This document shows, piece by piece, positions 10,917-23,896 of a stretch of 64,000 nucleotides of DNA. Within the stretch, counting starts at the first letter, position 1, and every line of letters begins with the position of its first letter. The translations under genes and the position numbers were made by a program. This stretch comes from Talaromyces rugulosus (Eukaryota > Ascomycota > Eurotiomycetes > Eurotiales > Trichocomaceae). The notes below the pieces were generated by a model. The model was given only the letters and a program-made list of their open reading frames with translations. It had not been told where the DNA came from and did no database searches. The stretch spans positions 1,798,001 through 1,862,000 of the forward strand of contig NC_049561.1 in NCBI RefSeq assembly GCF_013368755.1, written 5' to 3'.

Positions 10917-12216
10917 ACTGTTTTGTTTGTGGTTGAAAACGGTGGTAGATAGGAATTATAATAGCACCTCTTTCCGTCGTTCTTTTCCTTCCCTTCCTTC
11001 CCCCTACTAGAGTGTCCAAAGCCTTTAAAAAATCACCCCGCAAGTGGCTCGATTACACATTTTCAGCATGAGAAGTGCATGCATTTGAAATTGATTGGTT
11101 TGAAGTTGCAACCTCAATTAGTGAACTCCGCATGGAAAAGTCGGCTCCATTAGGAAACCCATTCGACGCTAAAAAGAATGCCATATCCGATCGCCGCCGA
11201 TGTTAATGGGTCAATGACAGTTGTACAACTGGAACTAGACTGCAACAAGCTTAGATTCAGGTACACTAAGGCCTTATGGTCTCGTAGTCCTAGATTAACG
11301 TCAAGTCGTGCCTAACTTATGATAGAATTGCTTGCGGTCGCCGATGTCACAGCTACACCGCGGACCTGAAAATATGATATCAGTAATCGTGATTGTGGTG
11401 TTTTATTTACCGACCAGCATGAAATGGCTCTCCGAGCAGCCATGTATATTTTTGATTGGGTCGACATTGCCTACTTCCTGCAGTCATATTCCGAAACGCC
11501 GCCGATCCTTAATTAGTATCTGAGAATGGTGTCGTTCGCTATCTTGGCATTTATAGAAGTAATTTGGATAGCTCCCGTCGTCGTATATCTGACGCCAGGG
11601 AGCAGCTTATTTTTACTTATTTCCCGTGCATACATGTAGGGGTCGTAAACTCAACGCTGCTAGCCCCTAGTTTATGTCAACGAAGGACATCAATGACAGT
11701 TTTACAGCTTAGATTCTAGCCTTGATTTTTTTGAATCCCAAATATGTTAAAACTGTTTTAGAAGTCTTCTGTGAATATGGTATGTATGTATAGCACCATA
11801 AAATGTTCTTTGGGTTTGAAGAGAAGTATTCGGTCTTTTCTTCAAACATTGCTAATCTCAACGTTATTAAGTTATTATTTATCGATTGAAACTCTGAGAA
11901 CATGAATATAATATACAGTTGTATGTTCTCCATCAATTGATATCAATTGCTACATATTCATGGATCTTCGCTAAATATATCAATATTCTGTATTCCTATG
12001 CAGTTCGTGTAGTTGACATCAATCAAATGATGTAAATAGCTATATGTGGATCGTTCAAATGATCTCGTTCATAACGATACCAGCATCAATATCAATTGTC
12101 AACCATGTTGATTATCCAATTTTAAACATAGAGCTTTTAAAACCCTATATAGTTTGGACATAAAACCATCAAAAATTGTATTTGGATACCGCATGCTTAT
12201 ATAATCTATCGAACCA

Positions 12217-12263
12217 CACGTGATTACACTCACGTGATACCCCACCTCATGTAAGATCACGTG
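12217..12263. promoter_or_regulatory. Cluster of three CACGTG E-boxes
   Basis: CACGTG at 12217-12222, 12231-12236 and 12258-12263, about 405-450 nt before the Erd2-like start codon. Each copy is followed by A, giving CACGTGA, the form favoured by Cbf1-type bHLH factors. Function is inferred from motif clustering. Confidence 0.45.
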
Positions 12264-12667
12264 AATTATTATGGGGCTAGTCGAGACGTCATATGATTCG
12301 TTGGCACGTAAGAGGTGACGTTGCCTGCTGTCTATTGTGTCCGATATCGAATGCTCGTCCTGCGTCTCAGCAACACCTGAGCTGCTGTTGTTTTCACGTT
12401 GCCGTCTACTCTTATTATTTTATTCATCTGATTCAAAGTGAGGACTAGGTTGTTGTTCCTGGGACAGACTTGCCAGTCTTGTCTGATGGACGTCGCGTGA
12501 CATCCCTTGCAGACCCACTATCACGACGACAACCTGTCTCTGCTCATCACGTCAAATCTCTATTTAATGCTGAAGACCAGCAGGTGTATGCTAGATTTGA
12601 TTTGATGATTTGTTAATCACACGCTGAATCAGACATACATCAACACCGCGTATACAGACGTATAAAG

Positions 12668-13579
12668 ATGAACGTTTTCCGGATCCTGGCCGATGTGGCA
12701 CACATTTCATCGAAATGCATTCTGATATGGGCCATTCATTGGAACCGAAGCTCAGAGGGTATGTACACCGTGACAGTTCAAGGCCATGTTAGCTAACTCG
12801 TGATATAGGAGTGTCCCTGCTCACGCAGGCTCTCTATGCAATAGTCTTTGTAACGAGATATCTTGATCTCTTCCGGGCCTCGCACTGGAGAGAAGGACAA
12901 GCGTACTTGATCTTCTTCAAGTTGTTTTATATCTTCACCTCCTTCTATATAATAGCCCTGATGACATACGTCTATGCTCGAACTCGAGAAAGAGAAAAGT
13001 CATGGAAGCTGGCAACGTGGTGTGCAGTGGGCTCTGCAATCGGTGCTCCTGTAGTACTGGGCATCTGGGGTGCAGCCAGCAAGGAAGGCTATCCTAGATA
13101 CTGGTTCACAGAGGTAAGCATTTCAATCCAAGGATGTTATCTGGGAATGGAATTGTTCACAAACAATGTTATAGACGTTATGGGCATTTTCCATAATCCT
13201 CGAGTCTGTGTGTGTGCTGCCACAACTGCTGTTACTCCGGCAAACCACTGTGCCAACGGTGATTGATTCTTACTATCTGATCACACTGGGCTCTTACCGA
13301 GCACTGTACATTCTGAATTGGATTGTCCGTTATTTCACAGAGAACCACTACTGGGATCCCATCGCCGATATCTTTGGGGTTGTTCAGACTCTGCTTTACA
13401 TTGATTTTGCCTGGGTGTACTATTCACGGCAACGAGTCAAGCTGCGAGGCGGTGGGGTTGTGGACTCGGAAGATCTCCAAAGAAGCTGGTTCGTTGGCAA
13501 GATCTTGAACTCGCGCGCAGTTCGCACGCGGACCCAAGAAGAGGAAGAGCCGTTGGATCCAGAGGCGGGCGGAGAGTGA
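12668..13579 (+). CDS. Erd2/KDEL-receptor family protein with acidic C-terminal extension
   Basis: Three exons, 12668-12758, 12809-13113 and 13175-13579, give 266 residues. ER lumen retention receptors cycle between Golgi and ER and return HDEL/KDEL proteins. The seven-helix family pattern is clear: MNVFRILADVAHISSK, LYAIVFVTRYLDLF (Arg 47, the position that binds the ligand carboxylate), GSYRALYILNWIVRY, and IFGVVQTLLYIDFAWVYY. Yeast and animal Erd2 are about 212-219 residues. This protein adds roughly 45 residues after the last helix, basic then acidic (QEEEEPLDPEAGG), covering the usual site of the retrieval signal. It may be a second, fungus-specific paralog rather than the main receptor. 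The acceptor at 13174 was chosen because it restores a TLWAFSIILES helix. Three E-boxes lie upstream and a CA microsatellite follows the stop. Confidence 0.88.
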
Positions 13580-13689
13580 GACACCATCTCATGGTTGGGG
13601 CCCCCGCGGCATTTCTGTCTCTGCCGATGAAACCCTTGATGGTCATCGAGGGGGATGAATTTGAAGATGACGTGGGCTAATTTTGAAAC

Positions 13690-13724
<35 letters not shown>

Positions 13725-16598
13725 CTGTCTGTGTAGAGGTCAATGCATGAGGAGGATCATTCCTGATGGATACATCGAATACTGTAGTAGTAGTGCCCCC
13801 AATCAGGATGGGTGGGGTTTGAAGCGTTCAACCGTTTTGCATGGAAGCGATCACCTGGATAGACTTGGAAAGTTAAGCAATATCAAGATCTATTTTTGTT
13901 TCAGTCATCGGGTTCACCCGTTATTATTATTGTTGTTGTTCTTGATTCTCCGCACATTGATACACCGAAGTGTATACAAGAATAGAAATGTTCCAGAATA
14001 GCATCCGCCCAACCCCGCCCGGGTTTAGCCCTATTACCACCTCGTCAGCAAGTAGTGAATGACCCACCGCGGGAAACCCCAAAAAGGTAACCATGATGCA
14101 CGCATGTTCTAGAAGTGTTCTACGGGAATTTTCTTTTTCGTGTGGGTGTCATGCGCAATTTATTGCATGTTTTTCCCCTTTTTCTTTCCCATTTTTCAAA
14201 GTAACATGTGAAGAAAGATGGGTGGGTTCTAGTCGAAAGGCTGAGTTGTGCTGGCTGCGGCTGAGTACGTAGTAATAACCGAGGGCGGGAAATGTTCGCA
14301 AAAGTATGCATTGCCTAGTTAGTACTAAGTACTAAGTAATGCCCATAAGTAATTATTATTACTACTAGTATTGGCACTGCTGCTGGCTGATGTGTTATCA
14401 AAACAGCATTTGAACCTTATTACAATACTACAGTTAATATTATTATTATTGTACACGTGCATGTATTATACATGGCCCACATTTATGATAATATTCTAAA
14501 ATTCTCCACGGTCGATTTATGTAATTACACTTGACTGTTTAATACGTTGTAAATATATGAAAATAAACATACAACTTTTGAAACAGGTCATCAAAAACAT
14601 AAGAATCCGGCCCAGCACTTAGCTTAACAGCGATGACTTTGTCGAATCAGCACGCGTCAGAAGTGTCAGATATGTCAGAAATATGTTTTGCAGAGGCATA
14701 TATCCACCGAATCACGGTGCTTCATCTCATCACATATGTTATGTAACACCTAGAGGCTAGAAGTAGCTAGTACGTGAAACTACGTACTACTAATATTATA
14801 GCCTCGCATTGCCCGCAGTCGGACATAGTTGAACCCCGAACTCCATCACAGTTCGACCGAGGCGCCAGGCCCAAGAGGGTATATCAGCGGCACGATAAGA
14901 AACAATGAAATGTTCTTTACGGCGATAATTCAGGCGCCGCGACTGGGTCATGGGATTGTGCTGGCATGCGGGCAAGCGCCCAGCTAAACACATCTCGGGG
15001 TGTAAATGCATCTCACAGCCACCCTTAGCCCCGCGTGTCTTTGTTTTTTCGTCGCCCTGTTCGCTAATCGCGTTCACCGACATCTCCAAAGCTTCGGGTG
15101 GGTTTCTGGCTGCTTCTAGTGGCGGTCTAGCGGTCGATTCAACTATGGGGGGAAAAGAAGTTGCAGATGAACCCTGGCTTAGCCCCGAAGTCCGAACCCA
15201 AATGAGGTCGGCCTCACTTCAGCTGCCGGAGTAATACTACTACGTAGCTAATACTAATATGTAACCTGCAAGGCTAGCCCAGCCCAGCGCTTAACGCCTG
15301 GCTGTCGATGACGGAATTTGACATAAGTAGCGGCGGCAAGGTGTTCAGCCCGAGCTTCTCGTCGTTGTAATTGGTTCTCACTGTCTTTTATTTCCGTTCG
15401 CTATTTCGCCAAACCAGGCAATCGATCATCAATTACGCGCTGACTGAGACAGTAGTAATAATACTAATAGTTTTTCCCGGGGATCACCTTCTTTCCGGCA
15501 GAACAAAACGGTCGCGTGGCTCTCGTGTGGCACAAAATCTCGCATCGCACGTTGTAGAAAAAGGATGGAGCGAGGCGGGATTGCCGGATTAGGAATGGAT
15601 TGCCTGTTCCGGAGGGGAGAGAGGACCCTGGTCCAGAATGGCTGTCAATCTAGCCTAGCTCTAGCCTAGGTTCTGCCGTTTCGTATCGTAATACCAGAAC
15701 GGTTCAGAATTGTCTCGGAACGCCCGCGGCACACGGGCCAAGGAGCCAGTCGTCTTGGTCTTACGGGCGTAAAGCGTAATTATGCAGTCAAGTATAGTAC
15801 GGAACATAAAGAAGTACTCTATGGTATGTATCGTAAACTCACGATATCCACCTTTTACTGGTACCCTATCAAAACGGTCCTTGCCCTGCATCGTGCACTA
15901 AACTAGCCAGACTGCAAGGTGTCTGCTCGCTGGGCCGCCTATCCGGGCCCATCGAGTCATCGCTTTTCTCTTCGGGCGGGTCAGCTAGGCCTGTTTCGTT
16001 TTATTAAGTAGCTCATATGTTTTTCTTACATGGTGCTCTTTTTTTCTCCATCCCGGCCTTTGGGGGCTGGGCCCGCCCCCGTTTGACTCGACGGCGGGTC
16101 TGGATAGGCTACCCTGATGTACTACTCGATAGCGATCGAGGAGGTTGCAGGAAAGCGCTTAATTGCAGCATGCTTTCCCGCCTTGCTCGAATTATATCAT
16201 CATACTACTGCATTTCTTCTTTCTTATACTTTTGTGGCACAGCTTCCCGGCGGCACTCACTCCCTTTTTTCGAGCCCTGTGAGCCAGTTGAATCTACTTT
16301 TGCATTCTACTCTACTCTACCTCGCAGATATTATTGATTGCTCTTGACTCGCAAGTCTCGGGAGGTACACTCACGCTATAGACAGACGGATTGGGCATTT
16401 CGCTACTTATAAAGAGACCACAGGGCGGTCTTTTTTTTTTCCTTTTTATCTTGTCTGTACCAGATAGAAAATACGAAGACTTTCGAACGCTCTGTCTGTC
16501 GTTTTCCCAGGGTCTTCTCCTCACCTGGCGACAACTGGCATCCTCCTTCTGCGCCAGCAGATAATCCTTTCTCTCTCCCGCTTCCTAGAGGCAGCGTC
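13580..16598. other. Intergenic gap of 3 kb
   Basis: 3-prime flank of the Erd2-like gene with a CA microsatellite, then DNA rich in short TAC/TACGTA and TAATTATTATTA runs. From about 16.0 kb it becomes pyrimidine-rich and is probably the leader of the first Myb-like gene. No supported coding frame. Confidence 0.5.
13691..13723. repeat. (AC)n microsatellite
   Basis: About 16 uninterrupted AC dinucleotides, beginning 112 nt after the stop codon of the Erd2-like gene, so probably in its 3-prime untranslated region. Confidence 0.95.
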
Positions 16599-17919
16599 AT
16601 GCTACCACCACCGATATTCTCTCCAGAAGTTGCAACCATGTCTTATCCCGGACAGCCTGGCCGTGTGGACGAATACATAGACGCGGCCGATCCTCGCTGG
16701 GCTGGTCTTCAGTCGGTAAAAAAAGAGCCCCTCCGCTTTCAGGTTCGCAAAAGCGGTTTATTATATTTTTTTGCTAACAAGTTCATAACAGTCCCCTTTT
16801 CTTGGAGTTTCGCATCCCTACACATCAGCGGGGCATAGCTCCGTGATACTCACTCCGATCAGCCTCGCTGAAAACCCATACCTGCAAACACGCCAGAGTC
16901 CGGCGTTGAGTCACCACTCTCACGAATACCCTTACCACGGCGTGGACGAGAATGCGGTCCAACAAGGGTTGGGCATCACCAGTGCCTACCATGATCTCGT
17001 CGCACCCACATCATCTCCAAACTACGGCTACCATCAACAAAACAACCATCACCATCAACAACAACAACAACAACAACAACATCACCACAACCACCGACAC
17101 TCGATGGAATTCGGCGGCTATGGCTCCGAACACGGCCTCGACTCGCCCCCACTGCACCAGGTTAAACATCCCAGGCGGCCTACGTCGGGAAGCACACCGC
17201 CATTGCGCTCATCGCCTGTGACTATTCTTCCCCATCCAGACGGCCTGCAGCGTCTCGAACAGGAGCGCCGGCACGGATACGTTGTCGAGAGCCAACAACG
17301 GGAACAGCCACGATCGCGACCGTCCGGTCGAGGACGACGTGACCCCCAGGCCGAGGAAGAGGATGCGTTTGTCGAAAGCCTGCGAGCGCAGAATCTGTCA
17401 TGGAAGATTGTTGCGGAGATGTTCCGCGAACGCTTCGGCAAGAACTCCACCGAGGCCAGGCTGCAGATGCGCATGCTGCGGAGGCGAAAGAGCGCAGCAG
17501 CATGGCAAGAGGCAGATGTGAGTATGTGCATTCTGGTTTTCTATTACGTTTGGGTTTAATGCCCGCTTTGCGGAATGGTTGGCTAACAGGAATCCTAGAT
17601 AGCCCTGCTTCAAGAGGCCCATAATTATTGGCAAACGCAAAAATACAGCATCATCGCAAGCAAGGTAAGCAAACCCCGGACGACCCGCAGAACAGATGAA
17701 AAATGACTAACGATCCATATATAGCTACAAGAACTCGGGGCCAGTCGCAAGTATAGCGAGCAACAGATTGAAGCACAACTACAACAAGACCCAGTCCCTC
17801 CAGATGTCGGATCTGACGACGAATGCGTGGTGGTCACATCACCCGAGCAGGAAACGAAAGCGAACAGTGCCTTGGCGAGCGTGCCGAAAAAGCGAAAACG
17901 ATTGCCTGATGATGGGTAG
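16599..17919 (+). CDS. Two-repeat Myb/SANT-like protein A
   Basis: Four exons, 16599-16742, 16792-17517, 17599-17664 and 17725-17919, give about 376 residues from the first ATG. A second in-frame ATG at 16638 is equally possible. The N-terminal two-thirds is disordered, with a Gln/His tract near residues 115-135. Two Myb/SANT-like repeats follow: the first from about AEEEDAFVESLRAQNLSWK to MRMLRRRK, the second from AAAWQEADIALLQEAHNYW across the third junction to the KYSEQQIEAQLQQ helix. The Trp spacing fits the fold but not plant R2R3 proteins. A basic cluster, PKKRKR, six residues before the stop is a good nuclear localisation signal. It shares its layout with three other genes in the window. 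Presumed DNA-binding regulator; target unknown. Confidence 0.85.
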
Positions 17920-20900
17920 TTGTTCCGTTTCACAGTTTTTATCATATTATTATATATATACTTTTTGGTGGGTTGTCATTCTTTGTTTCTGGGGATTCCC
18001 ATTGTTCTCTTTATTGTCGATCAGCATTGTTCACTGTTCATTGTTGTGATTTGGAATTGGACCGGGCGCGTGGATTGGTGGGATTAGCCGCCAGTGGAAC
18101 CTTCCGTGGAGCCAACCATGGTTCGGATACGTGGGGGGGAAAAGGTTATCCGTCATTGATAGGATGCCTTTTTGGGTTTGGCGTTTTTTTGCTTTTTTTC
18201 TCGTGTTCTTTTTTTTTTTTTTTTTTGTTTGCTTTTTCGAGTTGTGCACATTGCATGGCCTTGCATTATTGCGGCTTTGGGCTTTTTGATTGGCTCTTTT
18301 TTCTACTTCTTTACACTGTATATACTTCCCTGTACATATTCACATATCCCCTCACGACTCAACGCTATAGATAGATACATCTTTTATTGATACATACAAA
18401 GACTTGACCATGACATCACTTGACCAATGACTTGCCTGTACTCTGATTTCTAGTCGAAACAAACTTCCGTGCCTAGCACCATGTCTCAAACCTGGGACGA
18501 TCCTCGACGTTGAATACCTCTCATCAAATCATAATCTTGCGAGGGATTACTTATTGTAGTTACGCATAGTCCCGTGATGACACAAATTCTCCGCAGTTCT
18601 TATTTTGTTTGTTTTGTTTGCTTTGTTTGTTGTGCTCTGTTTTACCCTGATATGTTCTAATTAAAGAACAAGGGGATAAAAAAGTTGGGGTCGTTGGTGA
18701 AATTCGAGCGAACTAATGGATAAATCGTCCCAATTAGGTAAAAACATTAGAAGACAAGTCGAAAGACTTGAAACTAGGCCAGCCCCAAGTAGTGACACAT
18801 GCATAGCCTTGGAGAACTAAGTACATACGTAGCGTTGTAGCCCTATAAACAAGCGTCGGCCCGCTGCCATGGGCCGATCTGTGTTGACTCATCAAATAGC
18901 ATTAAGTATACGCCTCTGTTGGTATCATGTGTGACTCTTACCCATATCGAGTGATTGGTTGGGGGTTGAAGATGTTTCTCAGGCTGCTACGTTTGATCTG
19001 AATGGCCGAGGCTTTGCTGAAATTGTACATGTACATATAATGTATCCAACATAAAATGAATAGAGTGCTGACCGTGCACGATGACTCCGCCACGAAAACC
19101 AATGCTTTCCCCCCCTCTGAGAGCTCATGATGACGGGTATAGTATTATTCATTTAATCATATCCCATTCCTTCTCCTCCTTGATGACAATAATAATTAGA
19201 TAACTTGGTCACGATGTCATAGCCATTTTGGGCCGCAACTACGTTATACTTTATATAGGTATATACGCTGGCTTACGGAGTAGTCCTGATTCCTAGTGCC
19301 ATTATTGATGCCCTTGCAATAATTAGGCTTTCGCTTTTATTATTATTGACTCCCCGAGTCCCCGTCAAGCGGCATTATAGTGGAGAAGCCTATTAGCACC
19401 CTTCGGAAGCTATTATTACTGGTACAGAATACGGTACCGTGTGGATAGTTTGAACTCTGTCTGTCCTCAATCAGGTTCAATGCGATTTATTGTACATAGT
19501 TACCAGGCACTAGATACGGATAGTAGGACAGCAATAATAGTTTCTGCATTGATTATTGTATTTTATGATGGAGTCCTCATTTTCAAAACGCGAGCGTATA
19601 ATGAGCCAATCAAAAGCTGTTTAACCGATTTTGGCATGACGGAGGGATCATTTCTCCGGGAGTCCGCCCGCCGGATATGTCGTAGTCGAATCCCCGCGTG
19701 CGAAACAGGAAACACACGAACCAGTCACCATTCGCCAGTGGGGAATTTCTTTTTTCGCTATTTGGTGGTTCTTAAGTGGCTCTTAGCTGACACAACGGAC
19801 CCTCAGCCAGATCTTGCTTTAGCTCGGCCTTGATCGGCCCCCGGCGGGATAAATGCCAAATGGGGATTCCCCCTTACCCTCCGGGCCCTCCCCCCCATCC
19901 TTAACTAAGTTAACTGGGCGGGATGCCGAGATCAGACCACCTATTCGCCTAACTAGTGGTAACTGGCACCCAGCGTGGTCGCATCGCTACACATCATCCT
20001 TCAGCCGCGCCAGCCCTGGTGGCAGTACTATACTACCAGTGGGACTGCACGGGACTTTTTCTGTTTTGGAAAGGACCGGTGATCGACGGGCCCGCTGGAG
20101 TACTCCGAGCCATACAAATTAATTAGCCATCTCCTAGCATCTCCCCAAGACTAAAATCAGGGACTTGATATGCAGTTCTCGGTATTAATAATGCAAGACC
20201 GTTGAGCTCTAACTTATGTTGGAAAAAAAAAACCATTGTGTGTTGGTAGTTTTTTAGGACCACATTCTTATATTGATAGCAATGATAATAATTATTAATA
20301 TTATATACCCTGTGGAATAATGCCTTCGTTTAGAGTGCTTACCTGACTCAATCCACCATTCTCTAAGTTACCAGGTATCATCTTCTCCGTAGGTACGACG
20401 TAGTTTTTCTTTATCCAGAAATGCTGGAGCCTGGAGAATGGAGTCGAAGCTGATTATTAGTTTGCGTGCTAATTCTTTTGCCAAGATGCCACGCCATTGA
20501 AGTAACTAACTGTAGTGGTACTATCATAATTACCACGTTACATACTACTCCATACTACTCCGGAACCGACCTCTCTCTCGGCTTTACAATTAACTGAACC
20601 GAGAACACCACCCTAAAATAAAAAGGATCATCACCGTTCAAAGTAGTTTAATAACCCGCCCATTTCCCAATCCAGCTAAAGAGCTGTCCAATAGGACATG
20701 ATTCCAGCTGGCTTTTAGCGCAAGGCCAGCCAGTAGAGTCGAGGTTAGACGGTTTCTAGGCCTCCCTTCTCTTTTTTGTAAATTTTTTTTTTTGAATAAA
20801 AGACGCCCTAGTTAATTGTTTCCTTTATCTGCAATATGCCAATCCCCGCCTCAAAAGACTGACTCGACGACGCGCTTTTTGCCTTGGTCGGGAATTGACA

Positions 20901-21393
20901 GGAACGCGCTATGCCAAGTCCGGACAAGCGTCCATAGTTCCCCGCTTGCTTTCCCGAAACGGTAAGAGTCTAGAATCTGTATTCTCGCCTTCTGGACGCG
21001 CCCCCACTGGTTGTAATAATGATACGTACGTATGTATTTACTGTAAAATACGCTGTACAAATTAGTACTAGTCAAAGCGCGATGAACGATAAACGAACCG
21101 TGTGACAGTCGCACCTAATATACGACTACGTATATTATTCGAGTCAGCACTCAGCACGCAGCAGAGTCAGGGTCATCAAGTATTGCAGATCCTTTTGCAC
21201 TATTCAGTTTTGATTCGTAAGGCTTGCATTAGGAAAAATAACACGAGGTTAAGCTTCGTCGGTGCCAACAATGTCATGCCGACTATGTGACTCAAAACTG
21301 GGTATTATCACAGCGTTTGCCAACTCGTTGGGCGATCTCCCGACAGAAAAAACGGGCACCTAGACCAGACCCGCGCAAGTTAACCTTGTTAAG

Positions 21394-21433
21394 TTGCGGG
21401 ACGGCGGAAATTCTTGCGGGACGGCGGAACTTC
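21394..21433. repeat. 20-bp tandem duplication
   Basis: Two adjacent 20-bp units beginning TTGCGGGACGGCGGAA and differing at one base (21394-21413 and 21414-21433), followed by a degraded third start TTGCGGAACTGCG. Function unknown. Confidence 0.85.
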
Positions 21434-22620
21434 TTGCGGAACTGCGATGTTGCTTAGGAGGAGGTCGATCTGTCGTTCGCACCATTTTGGTGCAAAGAAA
21501 TGTCTGCATAAAAAAATGTATTCGACTATTATTATGGATGCTTGAGAAAAAACCCCCCAAATAAAACCAAAACCCATCTTTACTGAGTACAGCACTTGGC
21601 GGCAAATCCCCCACCGGGCCAGGATTCAGGATGTGCCAAATATAGAAATATAGTATTTATGTCTCCACGTGCACTAAGCGATGACCAACACCCTTCAGCC
21701 AAAACAATCAGTGATCAGGGTCGAACGGTTCGACATATCGGACAAAACACATAGATGGTGTGAGACAAGGATTGGGATCCTTTCAGTTAAATCAAGCTTG
21801 TTTTTCTGTTATCTTGTTTCTGTGCTAGTTTTTTAGTATTTTACGCTCTGGCTAATCAGACCTTTTATATTGGGTCCTATAAAGGAAATTCTGTAACGCC
21901 ATGGGTGGGAATAAGAAGTCTGAAAAAATTGGGGCTAAGCTTGTGAACCTCTGAAGAAAATGGCACTTTTTTCTTTTGGGTATAATGTTATGCCAAGCAA
22001 CTAGCCTGGACCACTTATTTATTTCCGTGCCGGTGGGGAGAAGTAGGAGTTGAAACGAGGGCCATTTTAGTCGTTTGTATTTTTATTCTCGTAAGAGTTG
22101 CCTTTTATGGTTTAGTGGTAAAAATTAAAATCACTACCACTGAAAAAAACCCAAAAAAAACTGACATGCCATGTTGTCATCAATTCAGATTTGCCTAGGG
22201 CTAGATCATCGATAAAGTAGTATTTCACCCTTCTAGTGCGCCAAGGTAATCAACCCAAGGGCTATGGCATTGTTGTGATGATACTAAGTATAGAAATGAG
22301 GCAGGAAGGGAGCAAGAGGGCAGAAAAAGGGTCAAAAAGGACATCGCTACTACTACTACTACCGTTACCCATTTGTCTGGTCAGGTAATAATACGAGAGT
22401 ATAAACACGGAAATCCGTTTAACCCCGCTACTCTTTTGTTTTGGACTGATTATTATGTGTCCCTTGGGTAATATAGCGGGGAGGGACGGATCACGAGCTA
22501 GCTAAACCCTGATGGGGCATTTGTTGCGCAAGCCGTTCTGCAGCCTGTTTTTTTTTCGTTTGCGCCTTCCAAATTGCTTCCAGAAGGCTTGAAAACAGCC
22601 CTAAAGGCTTGAATCCTCCA

Positions 22621-22641
22621 TTTTTTTTTTTTTTTTTTTTT
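22621..22641. repeat. Poly-T tract
   Basis: Twenty-one consecutive T residues in non-coding DNA. Such tracts can exclude nucleosomes or be the tail trace of a retroposed element. No element body was recognised next to it. Confidence 0.9.
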
Positions 22642-23896
22642 GAAAGTTGTTACCTGTAGTACAACCTTACGTGCGTACCGGGGGGTATCTCGAACTTGTG
22701 TTGTGTCCCAGAATCCTGCATGGAATCTTGCGGAACGATACCTGACAGGCGTGCATAATAATAATCCCCACTCGGCATTAGCTTTCACATGGTGGACTCG
22801 TTGATTAGGCCCACAGCGAGTAAAACTTAGAATTATTATGTGCTTGTCTTAATTATCAATACGGTGTGGCTTTTTTCAGGATTCTAGAATGGAAAGTAAT
22901 GCCCGGATACGGCTTAGTGTTGTCTTTATCTTGTGAATAATAATAATCGTTATTATTATAATAGTTAGTATTATAGTGTCCGAAAATTCCGAAGATATGA
23001 GGTATTGTATAGATTAATCGGTGTGTATGTTGTGGTAAATGTAATGTATTCTATGCACATGTCTGTCACAAATAAATCTCTAAGCCAGTTAGACCAATTG
23101 ACCGGTTGTTACATGTTTGTAGACATTATTGGCATTGTTTCTGATAGTATAATCTGTATATGCGATTAACTCCTCTTAGTACTAACTGAAAAGATACAGG
23201 TTGGTCGGTTCTTATCAGTTGATATCTAATATACCTCTGTAAGGTGATCAGTTAAGACGATTTGCCTGGGGTAAGCAGTTTACGGAATAATATCCAACAC
23301 TTATTCTTTAGTCTTAGGTCTTTAGATAAGTAGGTTCATTTTGTAAGATTTTATCGAAAATAAATAAAGAGATGTTAGGGATTCGGGATTATGTTGGGCT
23401 TATAATCTCTTAGTATGCTAACCGCTAACTGAAAAGCTATTAGTAGATTGGAAAGTCTTGATGTCTAACAACTTCTAGGTGTTTTATTTTTATGTTACAA
23501 AAGCACATGTCTGTGCATAAACAACTAGAGAAAGAACCAACCGGTACATCAACTCATCAATTGAGGACTGGTACTGACATGCTGGAGTATAAATCTAGTT
23601 GAAAATGAACCAGCTCAGTAACCACTGACAATTAAGTAGAATAAAAAGATATATCAATTAAAATGGCTCGTTGATGTCAATCGCCGATCATATTAAAGCA
23701 CTAACCTAGCACATGTATGTTTTTGTCTTAGAGATATTGAGTAATGCATCTGAATAACAACAACTGAATATTGAAAACCTCTAACCAACTAAATAAGTAC
23801 TAAAGACAAACAGCTGTGATATAGGACCAACTGCATTCTGAAAGCATAACCGGATAGTAAAAAGAAAAGAAAAATAAAACATAATCACACTCATCA

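Larger units (their letters stand above)
9415..12667. other. AT-rich gene-poor gap
   Basis: About 3.2 kb, mostly AT-rich. It contains one recognisable coding relic, the Zn2Cys6 fragment at 10566-10916 on the minus strand. ATCAATTGA palindromes lie at 11932-11949 and a related copy near 12091. Three CACGTG boxes at 12217-12263 lie upstream of the Erd2-like gene. Remaining frames are short and unsupported. Confidence 0.5.
17920..23896. other. Gene-free interval of 6 kb
   Basis: Largest gap in the window. It has T-rich 3-prime flank of Myb A, homopolymer T runs near 18209-18226 and 22621-22641, many TAT/TTA trinucleotide runs, a 20-bp tandem duplication at 21394-21433 and an ATCAATTGAG site at 23556-23565. 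Open frames of 60-130 codons (for example 19441-19833, which begins with GTG) show no recognisable family. I see no terminal repeats or transposase remains. Confidence 0.5.

Noticed and set aside
10690..11043. 117-codon minus-strand frame
   Set aside because: It overlaps the Zn2Cys6 exons in a different phase; the zinc cluster frame is the meaningful one.
19681..19720. Possible tRNA B-box-like TCGAATCCCCG
   Set aside because: No A-box or acceptor-stem pairing could be found at the right distance; no tRNA gene is supported anywhere in the window.
19441..20122. Two plus-strand frames of 130 and 89 codons
   Set aside because: The first begins with GTG, neither has a recognisable domain, and composition matches the non-coding surroundings.
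23150..23470. Similar segments containing CTTAGTA...CTAACTGAAAAG suggesting a repeat
   Set aside because: Similarity is short and AT-rich, with no terminal repeats or target-site duplication visible.
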